Origin: CBDCLY01 sp965218715
Lineage (GTDB): Bacteria; Bacteroidota; Bacteroidia; Flavobacteriales_E; Vicingaceae
Length of the DNA stretch: 64,000 nt
NCBI GenBank assembly: GCA_965218715.1
Contig: CBDCLY010000001.1
Coordinates: forward strand, 21,587-85,586
Reading direction: 5' to 3'
Below are positions 9,825-18,471 of the stretch, piece by piece. A model generated the notes under the pieces. It ran no database searches. It was given only the letters and a program-made list of their open reading frames with translations, and was not told where the DNA came from. The position numbers and the translations under genes are program-made. The stretch's first letter is position 1. Every line of letters begins with the position of its first letter.

Positions 9825-11183
9825 TTATAGCCAATTATACATCAAATGCCCAATACCGAAATAAATGAAGAGGCCAACAATGTCATTCATCGTGGTAATG
9901 AATGGTCCAGTGGCCAATGCAGGATCAATTTTATAGCGATCTAACATCAAGGGGACAAACGTTCCAAATAATCCAGCAAAAATGATCACCATCATCAATG
10001 CCAGGCTAACGGTGGCTGCTAGGTCTAGGCTGTCTTTATACAATATGGTGTAAATCAATATCAAAACGCTACAAACTAAGCCATTGAGCATTGCCACCAA
10101 AAACTCTTTACTCAGTCGAGCAAACAAGCTGTCAAAACCTAGGCTATTGTTGGCTAATCCTTGAACAATAATTGCAGAAGATTGTACACCAACATTTCCT
10201 CCCATAGCGGCAATAAGTGGAATAAATAGGGCCATTTCAGGGTAAAGACTTAGTTGTTCTTCGTATTGGTTGATCACTAGTGCTCCAAATATTCCTCCTA
10301 ATAATCCAACCAATAACCAGGGCAATCGAGCTCTAGTTAGAACGCGCACAGAATCAGAGGAGTCGATGCTTTCTGAAATACCAGATGCCATTTGATAATC
10401 TTTATCTGCTTCTTCTTTGATAACATCTACAACATCATCAATAGTAATTCTTCCAATTAAACGATTCAATTCATCAACTACAGGCAATACTACCAGGTCA
10501 TATTTCTCCATGATGCTAGCTATTTCCTCAGAACTTTGTTGAGCCCTTACTGAACGTACTTCTTCGTCAAAAAGATCGGCAACCTTACTTCCATTTGGAG
10601 CCAATAGAAGGCGCTTTAAGGATAGTTTACCATGCAATTTATCTTGCTCATCCACTACATAAATGGTGTAAACATTATCGATGTCCTCTGCTTGCCTTCG
10701 CATTTCTTTTAGGCAGGTCATTATCGACCAAGAGATTTGAACTTTGATGAGTTCCTTGGCCATTAATCCACCTGCTGAATCTTCCGGGTAGTTAAGTAAA
10801 TCTACAATGTCGCTGGCATGCTCAGGATCTTTTATTAAAGAAATTACATCCTCTTTTTGCTCTTCACTTAATCCCGAAACCAAATCTGCAGCATCATCAG
10901 ATTCCATGTTTTCAAGAACCTTTTCTGCAATTTCAATGGGTTTTAAATCTTCAAGGACTTTCTCTTGAACATCTTCTTCCAATTCAACAAATACCTCCGC
11001 CGACCTATTTTCGTCTAAATAGGAGAAAAGTTGAGAGGCTTCTTTCTCGTCTAATTGGTCAAGAATTTCTGCAATATCCGCAGGGTGAAGCGTTTTAACT
11101 TCTTCTAATATCGCAGCATCACGACCTTCTTTTAGGCCATTTGCTACTTCTTGGATATATGCTTTGTTTAATTCGAATTGCAT
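9825..11183 (-). CDS. mgtE: Magnesium transporter MgtE
   Basis: The 452-residue protein matches MgtE throughout. An acidic N-domain of helical repeats (LHPADIAEILDQLDEKEA) is followed by two CBS domains (about 130-255) and five membrane segments from ~275 to the end, including AAMGGNVGVQSSAIIVQGLA in the pore region. MgtE is a Mg2+-selective channel gated by Mg2+ binding to the cytosolic domains. The gene sits 72 bases after rsmA. No Mg-sensing riboswitch fits in that short gap. Confidence 0.96.
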   Translation of the reverse strand: MQFELNKAYIQEVANGLKEGRDAAILEEVKTLHPADIAEILDQLDEKEASQLFSYLDENRSAEVFVELEEDVQEKVLEDLKPIEIAEKVLENMESDDAADLVSGLSEEQKEDVISLIKDPEHASDIVDLLNYPEDSAGGLMAKELIKVQISWSIMTCLKEMRRQAEDIDNVYTIYVVDEQDKLHGKLSLKRLLLAPNGSKVADLFDEEVRSVRAQQSSEEIASIMEKYDLVVLPVVDELNRLIGRITIDDVVDVIKEEADKDYQMASGISESIDSSDSVRVLTRARLPWLLVGLLGGIFGALVINQYEEQLSLYPEMALFIPLIAAMGGNVGVQSSAIIVQGLANNSLGFDSLFARLSKEFLVAMLNGLVCSVLILIYTILYKDSLDLAATVSLALMMVIIFAGLFGTFVPLMLDRYKIDPALATGPFITTMNDIVGLFIYFGIGHLMYNWL

Positions 11184-11255
11184 GGCAAATATGCTATGCT
11201 TGCGAAGATAAGGTTTTGGTGTAGAAAAAAATTATTGGAGATTAAGAATTCAATT

Positions 11256-12029
11256 TTAAACCTTTAAGAGCTTCACCAAATCTATGAAGTCTTGAACTCC
11301 AAGTTGTTCAGGCCGCTCATTAAAAATTTCTTTGTCCTTTAATTCAGCAGGGATAAGAGATTTTAAGGAATTTCTTAAGGTTTTTCGTCTTTGATTAAAT
11401 GCCATTTTGATTAGGCTTTTAAATTTTTTCTCATCGCAGTCGAGTCGATCTACCTTATTTCTTTTCAAACGAATTACTGCGGATTTCACTTTTGGTGGAG
11501 GATTAAAAACATCTGGCTCTATGGTAAACAAGTACTCAATGTCATAATAAGCTTGAAGTAATACTGAGATAATTCCGTAGGTTCTAGACCCAGGGCCTGC
11601 AACTACTCTTTCAGCAACTTCTTTTTGAAACATTCCCACCAATTCAAGAACCTGATCTTTAGATTCTAGGGCTTTAAAAAGAATTTGAGAGGAGATATTA
11701 TACGGGAAGTTTCCTATGATGCCAATGCTTTCGCCATTGAAATTTTTATAAAGGTCCATGTTCAGAAAATCACCAAAAATTACTTGGTCTTCTTCTAGTG
11801 GAAAATGTGCCAATAAATATTCAATCGATTCACGGTCGATGTCAATGATTTTGAGGTTTAGTTTCTCCCTCTTTAATAGGTAACGTGTTAACACGCCCAT
11901 GCCTGGACCCACTTCTACCGCGTGGCTTAGGTTTCCTTCTTGTGCAAAAGCATCAACGGTATCTTTGGCAATGGATTGATCTAGCAAAAAATGCTGACCG
12001 AGGTGTTTTTTAGCCCGAACGTTTTTCAC
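11256..12029 (-). CDS. rsmA: 16S rRNA dimethyladenosine transferase RsmA (KsgA)
   Basis: The 257-residue enzyme dimethylates two adjacent adenosines in helix 45 of 16S rRNA. Motifs are KKHLGQHFLLDQ, the SAM-binding VEVGPGMGVLTRYLL, the catalytic GNFPYNISSQILF (NxPY type), and VFNPPPKVKSAVIRL. The start is a GTG directly after the TAG stop of the preceding gene, so translation must be coupled. The frame is closed upstream by that same TAG. Confidence 0.95.
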   Translation of the reverse strand: MKNVRAKKHLGQHFLLDQSIAKDTVDAFAQEGNLSHAVEVGPGMGVLTRYLLKREKLNLKIIDIDRESIEYLLAHFPLEEDQVIFGDFLNMDLYKNFNGESIGIIGNFPYNISSQILFKALESKDQVLELVGMFQKEVAERVVAGPGSRTYGIISVLLQAYYDIEYLFTIEPDVFNPPPKVKSAVIRLKRNKVDRLDCDEKKFKSLIKMAFNQRRKTLRNSLKSLIPAELKDKEIFNERPEQLGVQDFIDLVKLLKV

Positions 12030-12335
12030 CTATGCTTGTTCTAAGAGGTTTCTGAATGCTGCAAATTTTCCCGCGTATCTGTCATTGTGATCCTGTTGTA
12101 GCTTCGGAGAATGATGTGCTTGATATTCATGCAAATCTTTCATGTTGGAGCAATCGTATTGTATGTTGAAAGTGACTCCAGTTTCATCAGCAGCATGCCC
12201 AATAACTTTTAATAATCGATACTGTAGAAAAAAACCAGTTTTCATAACATCAGGGATGTGAGTTCCTTTCATCCAGTTTAGCCAATCTTCAGCAATGCTA
12301 TCATCTACATTTACGGTTACACTATATACTATCAT
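12030..12335 (-). CDS. DUF4286 family protein
   Basis: The 101-residue protein matches the Bacteroidota DUF4286 family (MIVYSVTVNVD, WLNWMKGTHIPDVMKTGFF, then TFNIQYDC). It looks like a ferredoxin-like dimeric alpha/beta barrel. No function is established that I know of. It lies 1 base after the TPR gene and directly before rsmA, in one transcription unit. Confidence 0.85.
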   Translation of the reverse strand: MIVYSVTVNVDDSIAEDWLNWMKGTHIPDVMKTGFFLQYRLLKVIGHAADETGVTFNIQYDCSNMKDLHEYQAHHSPKLQQDHNDRYAGKFAAFRNLLEQA

Positions 12336-12336
12336 C

Positions 12337-14184
12337 TTAATTTATTTGCTCATTTTCTGGTTCAACATGATCTCCTCTTAAAAATCGAAATCGTTTTCTG
12401 CTTTCCACTACAAAAAGACTTGAAGGAAAATCAATAATAATTTTTTTATACATCTCCATGGCTCCCTCGGCATCTTCCAAGTGTATTTCTTTTAATTGAG
12501 CCAAGCGGAAAATTGCATCATCGGCTAATAAATCTGTAGGATGGTTTTGAATAATTTTATTCAAATGCTGCGCTGCTGTATCATATTGAAATTGCGCCAA
12601 TGCCATCTCATATTTTTTGTAAAGGATGTCATCTTGTAACCCGTTGTATGGGAAGTGAAATAATATGGAGTCTAATGCTTTATTGGCATTTAAAAAATTT
12701 CGTTTTTTCTGCCATAGTTCTGCTCTTGCAAACATGGCCAATGGGTCTACAACACTATCCAAGCCAAGGTTATCCGTAATGATTAAAGATAAATCAAGTG
12801 CATCATTGGAAATCAATTTTGAGGTGGAACCTTTTAAAACATCAAGTTGAGCCTGTGCCCAATTAAAATCGCCAACATAGAAGGCTACTTTTGCATTTTT
12901 AAACTTGGCTTCTTCGCCAATGATGTCGTATTTAAATTCTTTTTCAACTTGAGAATACAACAAGGAGGCGTCCCAAATTTGATCTTCTAAAAGGAAAAGG
13001 TCTGCAAGAGCTATTTTACTTTTTGCAATTTGTTGTTTGCTAATTCCAGGCAATGAAATTAGATCTTCTAGAATTTGAATTCCTTTCTGGCGATCCAACA
13101 ATCGATACGATTGAATTTCTGCCATTTCCATTATCATGTCATAAGTAAGAGAACTTTTACCTAGCTCGGATAGTTTAACTTCATAGGCTGTTTTTAAATT
13201 CTCCCAATCACTTATGGTAGTTTTAGCTGATTTTGCTAAAGCTGTTTTTTTAACATTCAATATTTTTAGCTGAGAAGGAATCAGATAAGGTGACTTCTTA
13301 AGTTGAATAATGCTTTCATAACTGGCAATTGCCGTTTCATAAGCCTGATTATTAGTGCACATTTGGGCCAACTTAAACAAGCGGAAGCCATTCTCATCTT
13401 GACGCCTTGTTAAAGCTTTTGCTTGAAGGAAGGCAGCATAGAATTTCTCATCTTGAATGTACAGCCAGATCAATAATTCAGAATAAACAAGTTGGTCTGG
13501 ATTCTTTTGCACTCTACTTAATAGCTTTTCTTTTAATGCCTGCATTTGTTTGCCTTCAGGGTCTGGTCGTAATACTCTTGCAAATAGATTTTGAACGGTT
13601 TGAAGGTAGGCTTTATTGAAAGAGATAATGTTTAGGTATTCTTCAATCAATTCATCGGTTTTTCCTTGTTGAGCGTAGGCATTGGCCAATTCAAACTGAA
13701 ACAAACGTTCATCTTTTCCTTCTTTTCTTGCTTTTAGGTAGGTTCTTTCTACCCATTTGTACTTCTTATATTGATTGAAGCGATTGGCCAACATTCTAGT
13801 TTTTGTAGAAACTTCATCAATGGCTTTTACCCCATTTTTATAGGATTGCTCAGCAAGTTCTTCCTTATCTTGTTCCTCGTAAACATGCCCTAGGTCTACA
13901 TTTACTTCTATTCGTTGGGGAAACTTTTTTAGTCTCTTTTTGCAAAGTTTTTCAGCTTCTTTAAATTCTTCTGTCTTAATGTATAATTCAAGAAGGCTTC
14001 CAAAGTCCGTGTCCGATTGGGTCTGTTTGTAAACAGTTTTGTAATAGCTTATGGCTTGTTTATTCTCACCATTATTAGCTGCTTGTTCAGCCAATTTCTT
14101 GGTGGTTTGTATCCCATTTTGTGCTCCAAGTGAAAGGGTGAAAGTAAAAAAGAGGAAGCTTAAGATCCAGCCTCTAGTTTTCAT
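12337..14184 (-). CDS. Exported tetratricopeptide-repeat protein
   Basis: The 615-residue protein has an N-terminal signal peptide (hydrophobic to about residue 21, ending LGAQNG) and then helical TPR-like repeats over nearly the whole length, e.g. EAEKLCKKRLKKFPQRIEV, and near the end DAIFRLAQLKEIHLEDAEGA. It has no lipobox, so it is periplasmic or surface-associated. TPR proteins scaffold other proteins; the partner is unknown. Its start overlaps the upstream lipoprotein gene by 11 bases, suggesting they act together. Confidence 0.75.
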   Translation of the reverse strand: MKTRGWILSFLFFTFTLSLGAQNGIQTTKKLAEQAANNGENKQAISYYKTVYKQTQSDTDFGSLLELYIKTEEFKEAEKLCKKRLKKFPQRIEVNVDLGHVYEEQDKEELAEQSYKNGVKAIDEVSTKTRMLANRFNQYKKYKWVERTYLKARKEGKDERLFQFELANAYAQQGKTDELIEEYLNIISFNKAYLQTVQNLFARVLRPDPEGKQMQALKEKLLSRVQKNPDQLVYSELLIWLYIQDEKFYAAFLQAKALTRRQDENGFRLFKLAQMCTNNQAYETAIASYESIIQLKKSPYLIPSQLKILNVKKTALAKSAKTTISDWENLKTAYEVKLSELGKSSLTYDMIMEMAEIQSYRLLDRQKGIQILEDLISLPGISKQQIAKSKIALADLFLLEDQIWDASLLYSQVEKEFKYDIIGEEAKFKNAKVAFYVGDFNWAQAQLDVLKGSTSKLISNDALDLSLIITDNLGLDSVVDPLAMFARAELWQKKRNFLNANKALDSILFHFPYNGLQDDILYKKYEMALAQFQYDTAAQHLNKIIQNHPTDLLADDAIFRLAQLKEIHLEDAEGAMEMYKKIIIDFPSSLFVVESRKRFRFLRGDHVEPENEQIN

Positions 14185-14734
14185 TATTACTGTTTGCGCT
14201 AGATTTCGAAATGGCCAAAATAGAATCTATTTTCGGATTTAAGGTATCGTAAATTGGAAGAATGGTATTGATGGCTCTTAAAACTTCATTTACAGCTTCT
14301 TCTGCAAGAACGATATTGTTCGACTCTAAATGATAATACCGATCGAATTGAGTTTCGTCTACGATGTCATTATTAACATCGTGGTTAAGGTCTTGAATCT
14401 GTTTTTTACACAGCTCCATTTCTTTTAGACTTTTAGAATAATTTGCCTGAAACAATTTAAAAGCCTTTCTTAAAGCATAGTATCTATCTATGGTTTTTGC
14501 AGTATTCACATCAATGGTATCAGTCATTTTATTTTGAATAAAGTTGACGTTCTCCCAAAAATGGCTTGCATTTGCGAATGCTTTGGCCGTGTCTAAAGAA
14601 TTTAATTCTTGTAGACTGCTGTCTGCACGCAATGATAGTTCATTAAGTTGTTCTTGTTTTTCAGTACTTATTTTCGGGGCACATGAGGAAACGAATAAAG
14701 AAACTAGGATGACAAAAGCAAAAGAGTATTTCAT
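14174..14734 (-). CDS. Hypothetical lipoprotein
   Basis: The 186-residue protein starts MKYSFAFVILVSLFVSSCAP, a lipoprotein signal with lipobox ending at Cys18. The mature part is mostly helical and charged with no domain I recognise (KTIDRYYALRKAFKLFQANY). It begins at the last base of the serS stop and overlaps the TPR gene, so it is in the serS operon. A coiled-coil spacer or TPR-partner role is possible but unsupported. Confidence 0.7.
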   Translation of the reverse strand: MKYSFAFVILVSLFVSSCAPKISTEKQEQLNELSLRADSSLQELNSLDTAKAFANASHFWENVNFIQNKMTDTIDVNTAKTIDRYYALRKAFKLFQANYSKSLKEMELCKKQIQDLNHDVNNDIVDETQFDRYYHLESNNIVLAEEAVNEVLRAINTILPIYDTLNPKIDSILAISKSSANSNNEN

Positions 14735-16005
14735 TAATCGATGAAATTAAATTTAGTGTAAGGTACCAAAACTGGAGGAACATGGATGCCCTTTTCGCTT
14801 TGAAAATTCTCAAGTAAGGCAGCTAAAATTCTTGGCAAAGCAAGCGCACTGCCATTTAGAGTGTGAGCCAGCTCTGTTTTTCCTTGATCATTTTTAAACC
14901 TCAATTTTAATCGGTTCGATTGATAGGTTTCAAAGTTGGAGACTGAACTTACTTCTAACCATTTTTTTTGTGCTGCAGAATACACTTCAAAGTCATATGT
15001 AATGGCAGAGGTAAAGCCAAGGTCTCCCCCGCAAAGCAAGGCTATGCGATATTGTAGCCCAAGTTTCTCCAGCAAGGATTTAATGTGGTTTACCATTCCA
15101 TCTAAAGCTTCATACGATTTATTTGGATGTTCTATTTGCACAATTTCCACTTTATCAAACTGATGCAATCGATTCAAGCCCCTTACATCTTTTCCATAAG
15201 ACCCAGCTTCCCTTCTAAAGCATGGTGTGTAGCCGCAATTTTTAATTGGAAAATCGCTTTCTTTTACAATAACATCTCTGTAGATGTTAGTAATTGGCAC
15301 TTCTGCAGTTGGGATCAAATAAAGGTCGTCGGCCTGAACGTGATACATTTGTCCTTCTTTGTCGGGAAGTTGGCCTGTTCCTCTTCCAGAAGCTTCGTTT
15401 ACCAGGTGAGGAGGGATGACTTCTTCATATCCAGCTTCTTCAGCTTGATCGAGGAAAAAATTGATCAATGCTCTTTGAAGTTTTGCTCCCTTTCCTTGAT
15501 AAACAGGAAAGCCAGCACCAGATATCTTTACACCTAATTCAAAGTCAATTAAACCATATTTCTTTGCTAATTCCCAATGAGGAATTGCTTCAAAATTATA
15601 TTGAAGTTCTTGTCCGTGCTCCTCAATAATTTTATTATCATTTTCAGAATTTCCTGCGGGAACAATGCTATTTGGGACATTTGGCAGGTGAATAAGAGCC
15701 TCTTCAATGGCAGATTCATTTCGTTTTAAATCTTCCTTTAAGTGATTGCTTTTCTCCTTGATTTCTCCGGTTTTAGCCTTTAAAGAGTTTGCTTCTTCTG
15801 CATTGCCAGATTTGTACAACTCGCCTATTTGCTTTGCCAAACCATTGGCTTCATTAAGCATGGAATCCAAAGATTGCTGCGTTTCTTTCCTCTGATTATC
15901 CAATTCGATAATTTGATCAAGTTGCGAGGAAACATCTAGGTTTCTCTTTTTATATCGAAGAATTAGATCCGCTTTTTCCGCTCTAATAGTGCTTACTTGT
16001 AACAT
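14734..16005 (-). CDS. serS: Seryl-tRNA synthetase
   Basis: The 423-residue class II synthetase charges tRNA-Ser. The N-terminal antiparallel coiled-coil tRNA-binding arm spans about 25-105. The catalytic core has TAEVPITN, motif 2 FRREAGSYGKDVRGLNRLHQ, and motif 3 LNGSALALPRILAALLE. Length is normal. The ATG lies only 18 bases downstream of the L21-L27 terminator T-run, so it needs readthrough or a promoter inside the T-run. Confidence 0.97.
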   Translation of the reverse strand: MLQVSTIRAEKADLILRYKKRNLDVSSQLDQIIELDNQRKETQQSLDSMLNEANGLAKQIGELYKSGNAEEANSLKAKTGEIKEKSNHLKEDLKRNESAIEEALIHLPNVPNSIVPAGNSENDNKIIEEHGQELQYNFEAIPHWELAKKYGLIDFELGVKISGAGFPVYQGKGAKLQRALINFFLDQAEEAGYEEVIPPHLVNEASGRGTGQLPDKEGQMYHVQADDLYLIPTAEVPITNIYRDVIVKESDFPIKNCGYTPCFRREAGSYGKDVRGLNRLHQFDKVEIVQIEHPNKSYEALDGMVNHIKSLLEKLGLQYRIALLCGGDLGFTSAITYDFEVYSAAQKKWLEVSSVSNFETYQSNRLKLRFKNDQGKTELAHTLNGSALALPRILAALLENFQSEKGIHVPPVLVPYTKFNFID

Positions 16006-16023
16006 TTTTATACTTTATTTTTC

Positions 16024-16064
16024 AAAAAAAAACCCTCATATGCTGCAGAACAGAATAGAGGGTT
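16024..16064 (-). terminator. Intrinsic terminator after rplU-rpmA
   Basis: On the minus strand AACCCTC (16064-16058) pairs with GAGGGTT (16037-16031) around a 20-base loop, followed by T7 or more (16030-16024). It lies 20 bases after the L27 stop and 18 bases before the serS start. Confidence 0.7.
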
Positions 16065-16084
16065 ATAATGCTGTTATGAAAAGC

Positions 16085-16348
16085 TTATGCTTCTGCAGCA
16101 GGCTTTACATGAACAAAAGATTTTTGGTTAGCTCTTGTTTGAAAGCTAACAACTCCATCTTTAAGTGCAAAAAGTGTATGGTCTTTTCCCATTCCAACAT
16201 TTTCACCTGGATTGTGTTTTGTTCCTCGTTGTCTTACGATAATGTTTCCAGCGATGGCTTCTTGTCCACCAAAGATTTTCACCCCAAGGCGTTTACTTTC
16301 TGAATCTCTACCGTTCTTCGAACTACCGGCTCCTTTTTTATGTGCCAT
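16085..16348 (-). CDS. rpmA: 50S ribosomal protein L27
   Basis: The 87-residue protein starts MAHKKGAGSSKNGRDSESKR and continues GVKIFGGQEAIAGNIIVRQR, the classic bL27 sequence. Its N-terminal tail reaches the peptidyl transferase centre. There is no cleavable leader of the Firmicutes type. It follows rplU by 21 bases in the standard L21-L27 operon. Confidence 0.98.
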   Translation of the reverse strand: MAHKKGAGSSKNGRDSESKRLGVKIFGGQEAIAGNIIVRQRGTKHNPGENVGMGKDHTLFALKDGVVSFQTRANQKSFVHVKPAAEA

Positions 16349-16369
16349 GATTTATAGGTTTAGGATTTA

Positions 16370-16906
16370 TTATTTTTCAGCAGATCCTTTGTCTTCTTTC
16401 TTAGGACTTGCTTTTTTAGCTGTTGTTTTTGGCTTAGCGGCAGCTTTAGGGGCAGTCGCTTTCTTTTCAGTCGCCTTCTTAGGACTAGCTGGCTTTTTCG
16501 CTTCACTTGCCTTAGCCTTTGGCTTTGCTTCTGTTTTTACTTCAGCTTTAGCAGGTTCAGCTTTTGCAGCTGGTTTAGCTTTTGGCTTAGCAGTGGAAGC
16601 ACCAATTCCGGCAATCTCTATTTTACTTAGATATTGACGGTGGCCGTTGCGCACTTTATAACCTTTTCTTCTTTTCTTTTTCAAGACGATTACTTTATCG
16701 CCTTTAAGGTGTTCCAGAATCTTTGCTGAAACCGATACACCTTTTACAGCTGGGGCGCCAACTTCAATTTTATCGCCATCTGCAGTTAAAAGAACATTGT
16801 CAAAAGAAACTTTTGATCCTTCTTTTCCCTCCAAACGATGAACAAATAATTGTTGATCTTTCTCTACTTTGTACTGTTGCCCTGCTATTTCTACAATTGC
16901 GTACAT
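16370..16906 (-). CDS. rplU: 50S ribosomal protein L21 with long basic tail
   Basis: Residues 1-~103 are ordinary bL21 (MYAIVEIAGQQYKVEKDQ, KKKRRKGYKVRNGHRQ). The remaining ~75 residues are an Ala/Lys/Pro-rich, low-complexity tail reminiscent of histone H1, which makes the protein nearly twice the normal length. Such tails occur on L21 in some Bacteroidota. The tail is likely disordered and may contact rRNA or other surfaces; that is inference. It is preceded by a good promoter. Confidence 0.95.
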   Translation of the reverse strand: MYAIVEIAGQQYKVEKDQQLFVHRLEGKEGSKVSFDNVLLTADGDKIEVGAPAVKGVSVSAKILEHLKGDKVIVLKKKRRKGYKVRNGHRQYLSKIEIAGIGASTAKPKAKPAAKAEPAKAEVKTEAKPKAKASEAKKPASPKKATEKKATAPKAAAKPKTTAKKASPKKEDKGSAEK

Positions 16907-16942
16907 GATTAGGGTTCTCGTTAGTTTTTAAAAAATGGAGGG

Positions 16943-16972
16943 CAAATTTACTAAAAGCCTTTCGTAAAACAA
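16943..16972 (-). promoter_or_regulatory. Promoter of rplU-rpmA
   Basis: On the minus strand TTG (16972-16970), 19 bases, then TAAATTTG (16950-16943), a full match to the Bacteroidota sigma-ABfr promoter TTG-N17-23-TAnnTTTG. It lies 37 bases upstream of the L21 ATG. Confidence 0.75.
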
Positions 16973-16980
16973 AAGCTTTC

Positions 16981-17907
16981 TTATTTTTTATTGTCCCTTT
17001 CTTCTAAGGCTTTTCGTTCTAGACTATTCTCTCTATTTACCATATAAACACCCATCAGGATAATTCCAATGAAAGCCAATTGTGAGACTAGTATGGTTTC
17101 ACCATCAAAAAATCCCCAAAGTATGGCAAAAATAGGAATGATATACGTCACTGATGATGCAAAGACTGGCGAAACTCTTTTGATGATCATGTTAAAAAGG
17201 ATTACAGCGAAAGCAGTTCCAAATATGGCAAGTAGGGCAATATATCCTAAACTCTCCATTGCAGATTCTTCCACTTTTAATGTCTCAAGGAAGTCTGTGC
17301 TGAAGAGATGAATTCCGGCTAAAGGCCCAATCAATAAAAACCCAAAACTGGTGATGTTTAGAGAATGTACTTCGGCTAATTTTGTTTTGATGAAATTGAT
17401 GTTAATGGCATAACAAATGGTTGCTAGAACTACGAAGGCACCATAGCTCAAATCTGTATTGGAAATTCCACTGCCTTGTCCTGCACCCAACAATCCCAGC
17501 GCACCAATTAATCCTAAGCCAACACCTATGAGTTTTAGTTTGGTGATCTTAAGTTTAAAAAAGCTGATGCCAATAATTACAGTAAATAATGGTACCAATG
17601 AATTCAGCATCCCACTTAATGAACTATTGATGTGGGTTTGAGCCTTGGTAAATAAATAGGCAGGTATTCCACTTCCTAAAAGTCCGGCAATTAAAATGTT
17701 TATCCATTGTCTCGACTTGATCTTCTTAACATTTTTAATAATGATGGGAGAGAGAAAAATAAATGAGATCAGGATTCTTAAGGAGGCAACTTGGGTGTGA
17801 TCAAATGTGTTTAATCCTCGCTTCATCAAAATAAAGGAGCTGCCCCATATAAATGCAAGTAAAACAAGTACAGTCCACTGGACAATTGGCTTTTTGAAAT
17901 CGAACAT
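16981..17907 (-). CDS. EamA/DMT-family membrane transporter
   Basis: The 308-residue protein has ten predicted membrane helices in two EamA repeats (first: FIWGSSFILMKRGLNTF; second: GAFVVLATICYAININFIKT). This family exports metabolites or amino acids. Substrate cannot be read from sequence. It is monocistronic by position: leftward, divergent from the HMA lipoprotein gene, with its stop just upstream of the rplU promoter. Confidence 0.88.
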   Translation of the reverse strand: MFDFKKPIVQWTVLVLLAFIWGSSFILMKRGLNTFDHTQVASLRILISFIFLSPIIIKNVKKIKSRQWINILIAGLLGSGIPAYLFTKAQTHINSSLSGMLNSLVPLFTVIIGISFFKLKITKLKLIGVGLGLIGALGLLGAGQGSGISNTDLSYGAFVVLATICYAININFIKTKLAEVHSLNITSFGFLLIGPLAGIHLFSTDFLETLKVEESAMESLGYIALLAIFGTAFAVILFNMIIKRVSPVFASSVTYIIPIFAILWGFFDGETILVSQLAFIGIILMGVYMVNRENSLERKALEERDNKK

Positions 17908-17969
17908 AATAGATGGCGAAATTAGTTCTTTTCCTAAGTAGAATTCTAAAAGTGAATTGCATTTATGAG

Positions 17970-17977
17970 TATCTTTG
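17970..17977 (+). promoter_or_regulatory. Candidate -7 element for HMA lipoprotein-ctaA
   Basis: TATCTTTG matches TAnnTTTG exactly. It ends 16 bases before the ATG at 17994. No TTG is present at the right -33 spacing. Confidence 0.45.
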
Positions 17978-17993
17978 TTGGAAATCGAATCCC

Positions 17994-18443
17994 ATGAAAG
18001 CCCTCAGAATTTTTCTCTTTTGTATCATTTCTTTTAGTGTTTTAATTGCTTGCCAGCAGGTGAAGCAAGAACCTGTGCTAGCCTCAGTAGAGATGAAAGT
18101 TGATGGAATGGTTTGTGCCATGGGTTGTGCGAAATACATAGAAGATAAAGTGGCGGATTTAGATGGCGTGACAAAAAGTGTGGTTGATTATGAAAGTGGA
18201 ATTGCAAGCTTTGAATTTGACGAAACTCAAACCAATTCTAAAGAACTAGAGGCATACATAGATGACATACATGACGGTCAATACCAAGCAGAAATAATTG
18301 ATTCCAAAGAAAAGACCTCTGAAGAAAAGAACTTAGAAATGGAATCAAACCAAGAAGACGAGGAGACGCTTAGCACGGTAAGAAAGCCTTTTCATTTTTC
18401 TCTTCCTGATTTATTGGGATACTTCCTAAAGTCTTTGAGGTAA
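17994..18443 (+). CDS. HMA-domain lipoprotein, possible copper chaperone
   Basis: The 149-residue protein has a lipoprotein signal (MKALRIFLFCIISFSVLIAC, lipobox Cys20). An HMA ferredoxin-like domain follows at about 33-95 with the metal motif GMVCAMGCAKYIEDKV. The two cysteines are separated by three residues, not the two of classical CxxC HMA domains. An acidic Glu/Ser-rich linker (~100-130) and a hydrophobic end follow. The start is the ATG at 17994 because it gives a clean signal peptide. It lies 28 bases before the heme A synthase gene, so delivery of copper to cytochrome oxidase is plausible but inferred. Confidence 0.75.
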   Translation: MKALRIFLFCIISFSVLIACQQVKQEPVLASVEMKVDGMVCAMGCAKYIEDKVADLDGVTKSVVDYESGIASFEFDETQTNSKELEAYIDDIHDGQYQAEIIDSKEKTSEEKNLEMESNQEDEETLSTVRKPFHFSLPDLLGYFLKSLR

Positions 18444-18471
18444 TTCCTTATCAACTAATAATTAGAATTTC

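Noticed and set aside
11184..11255. Mg-sensing riboswitch before mgtE
   Set aside because: The gap is only 72 bases and shows no extended pairing; an M-box needs more room.
16212..16637. Open frame on the plus strand opposite L21
   Set aside because: It is the antisense shadow of the Ala/Lys-rich tail of L21 (repeated Leu/Ala/Phe codons), with no start context and no homology.
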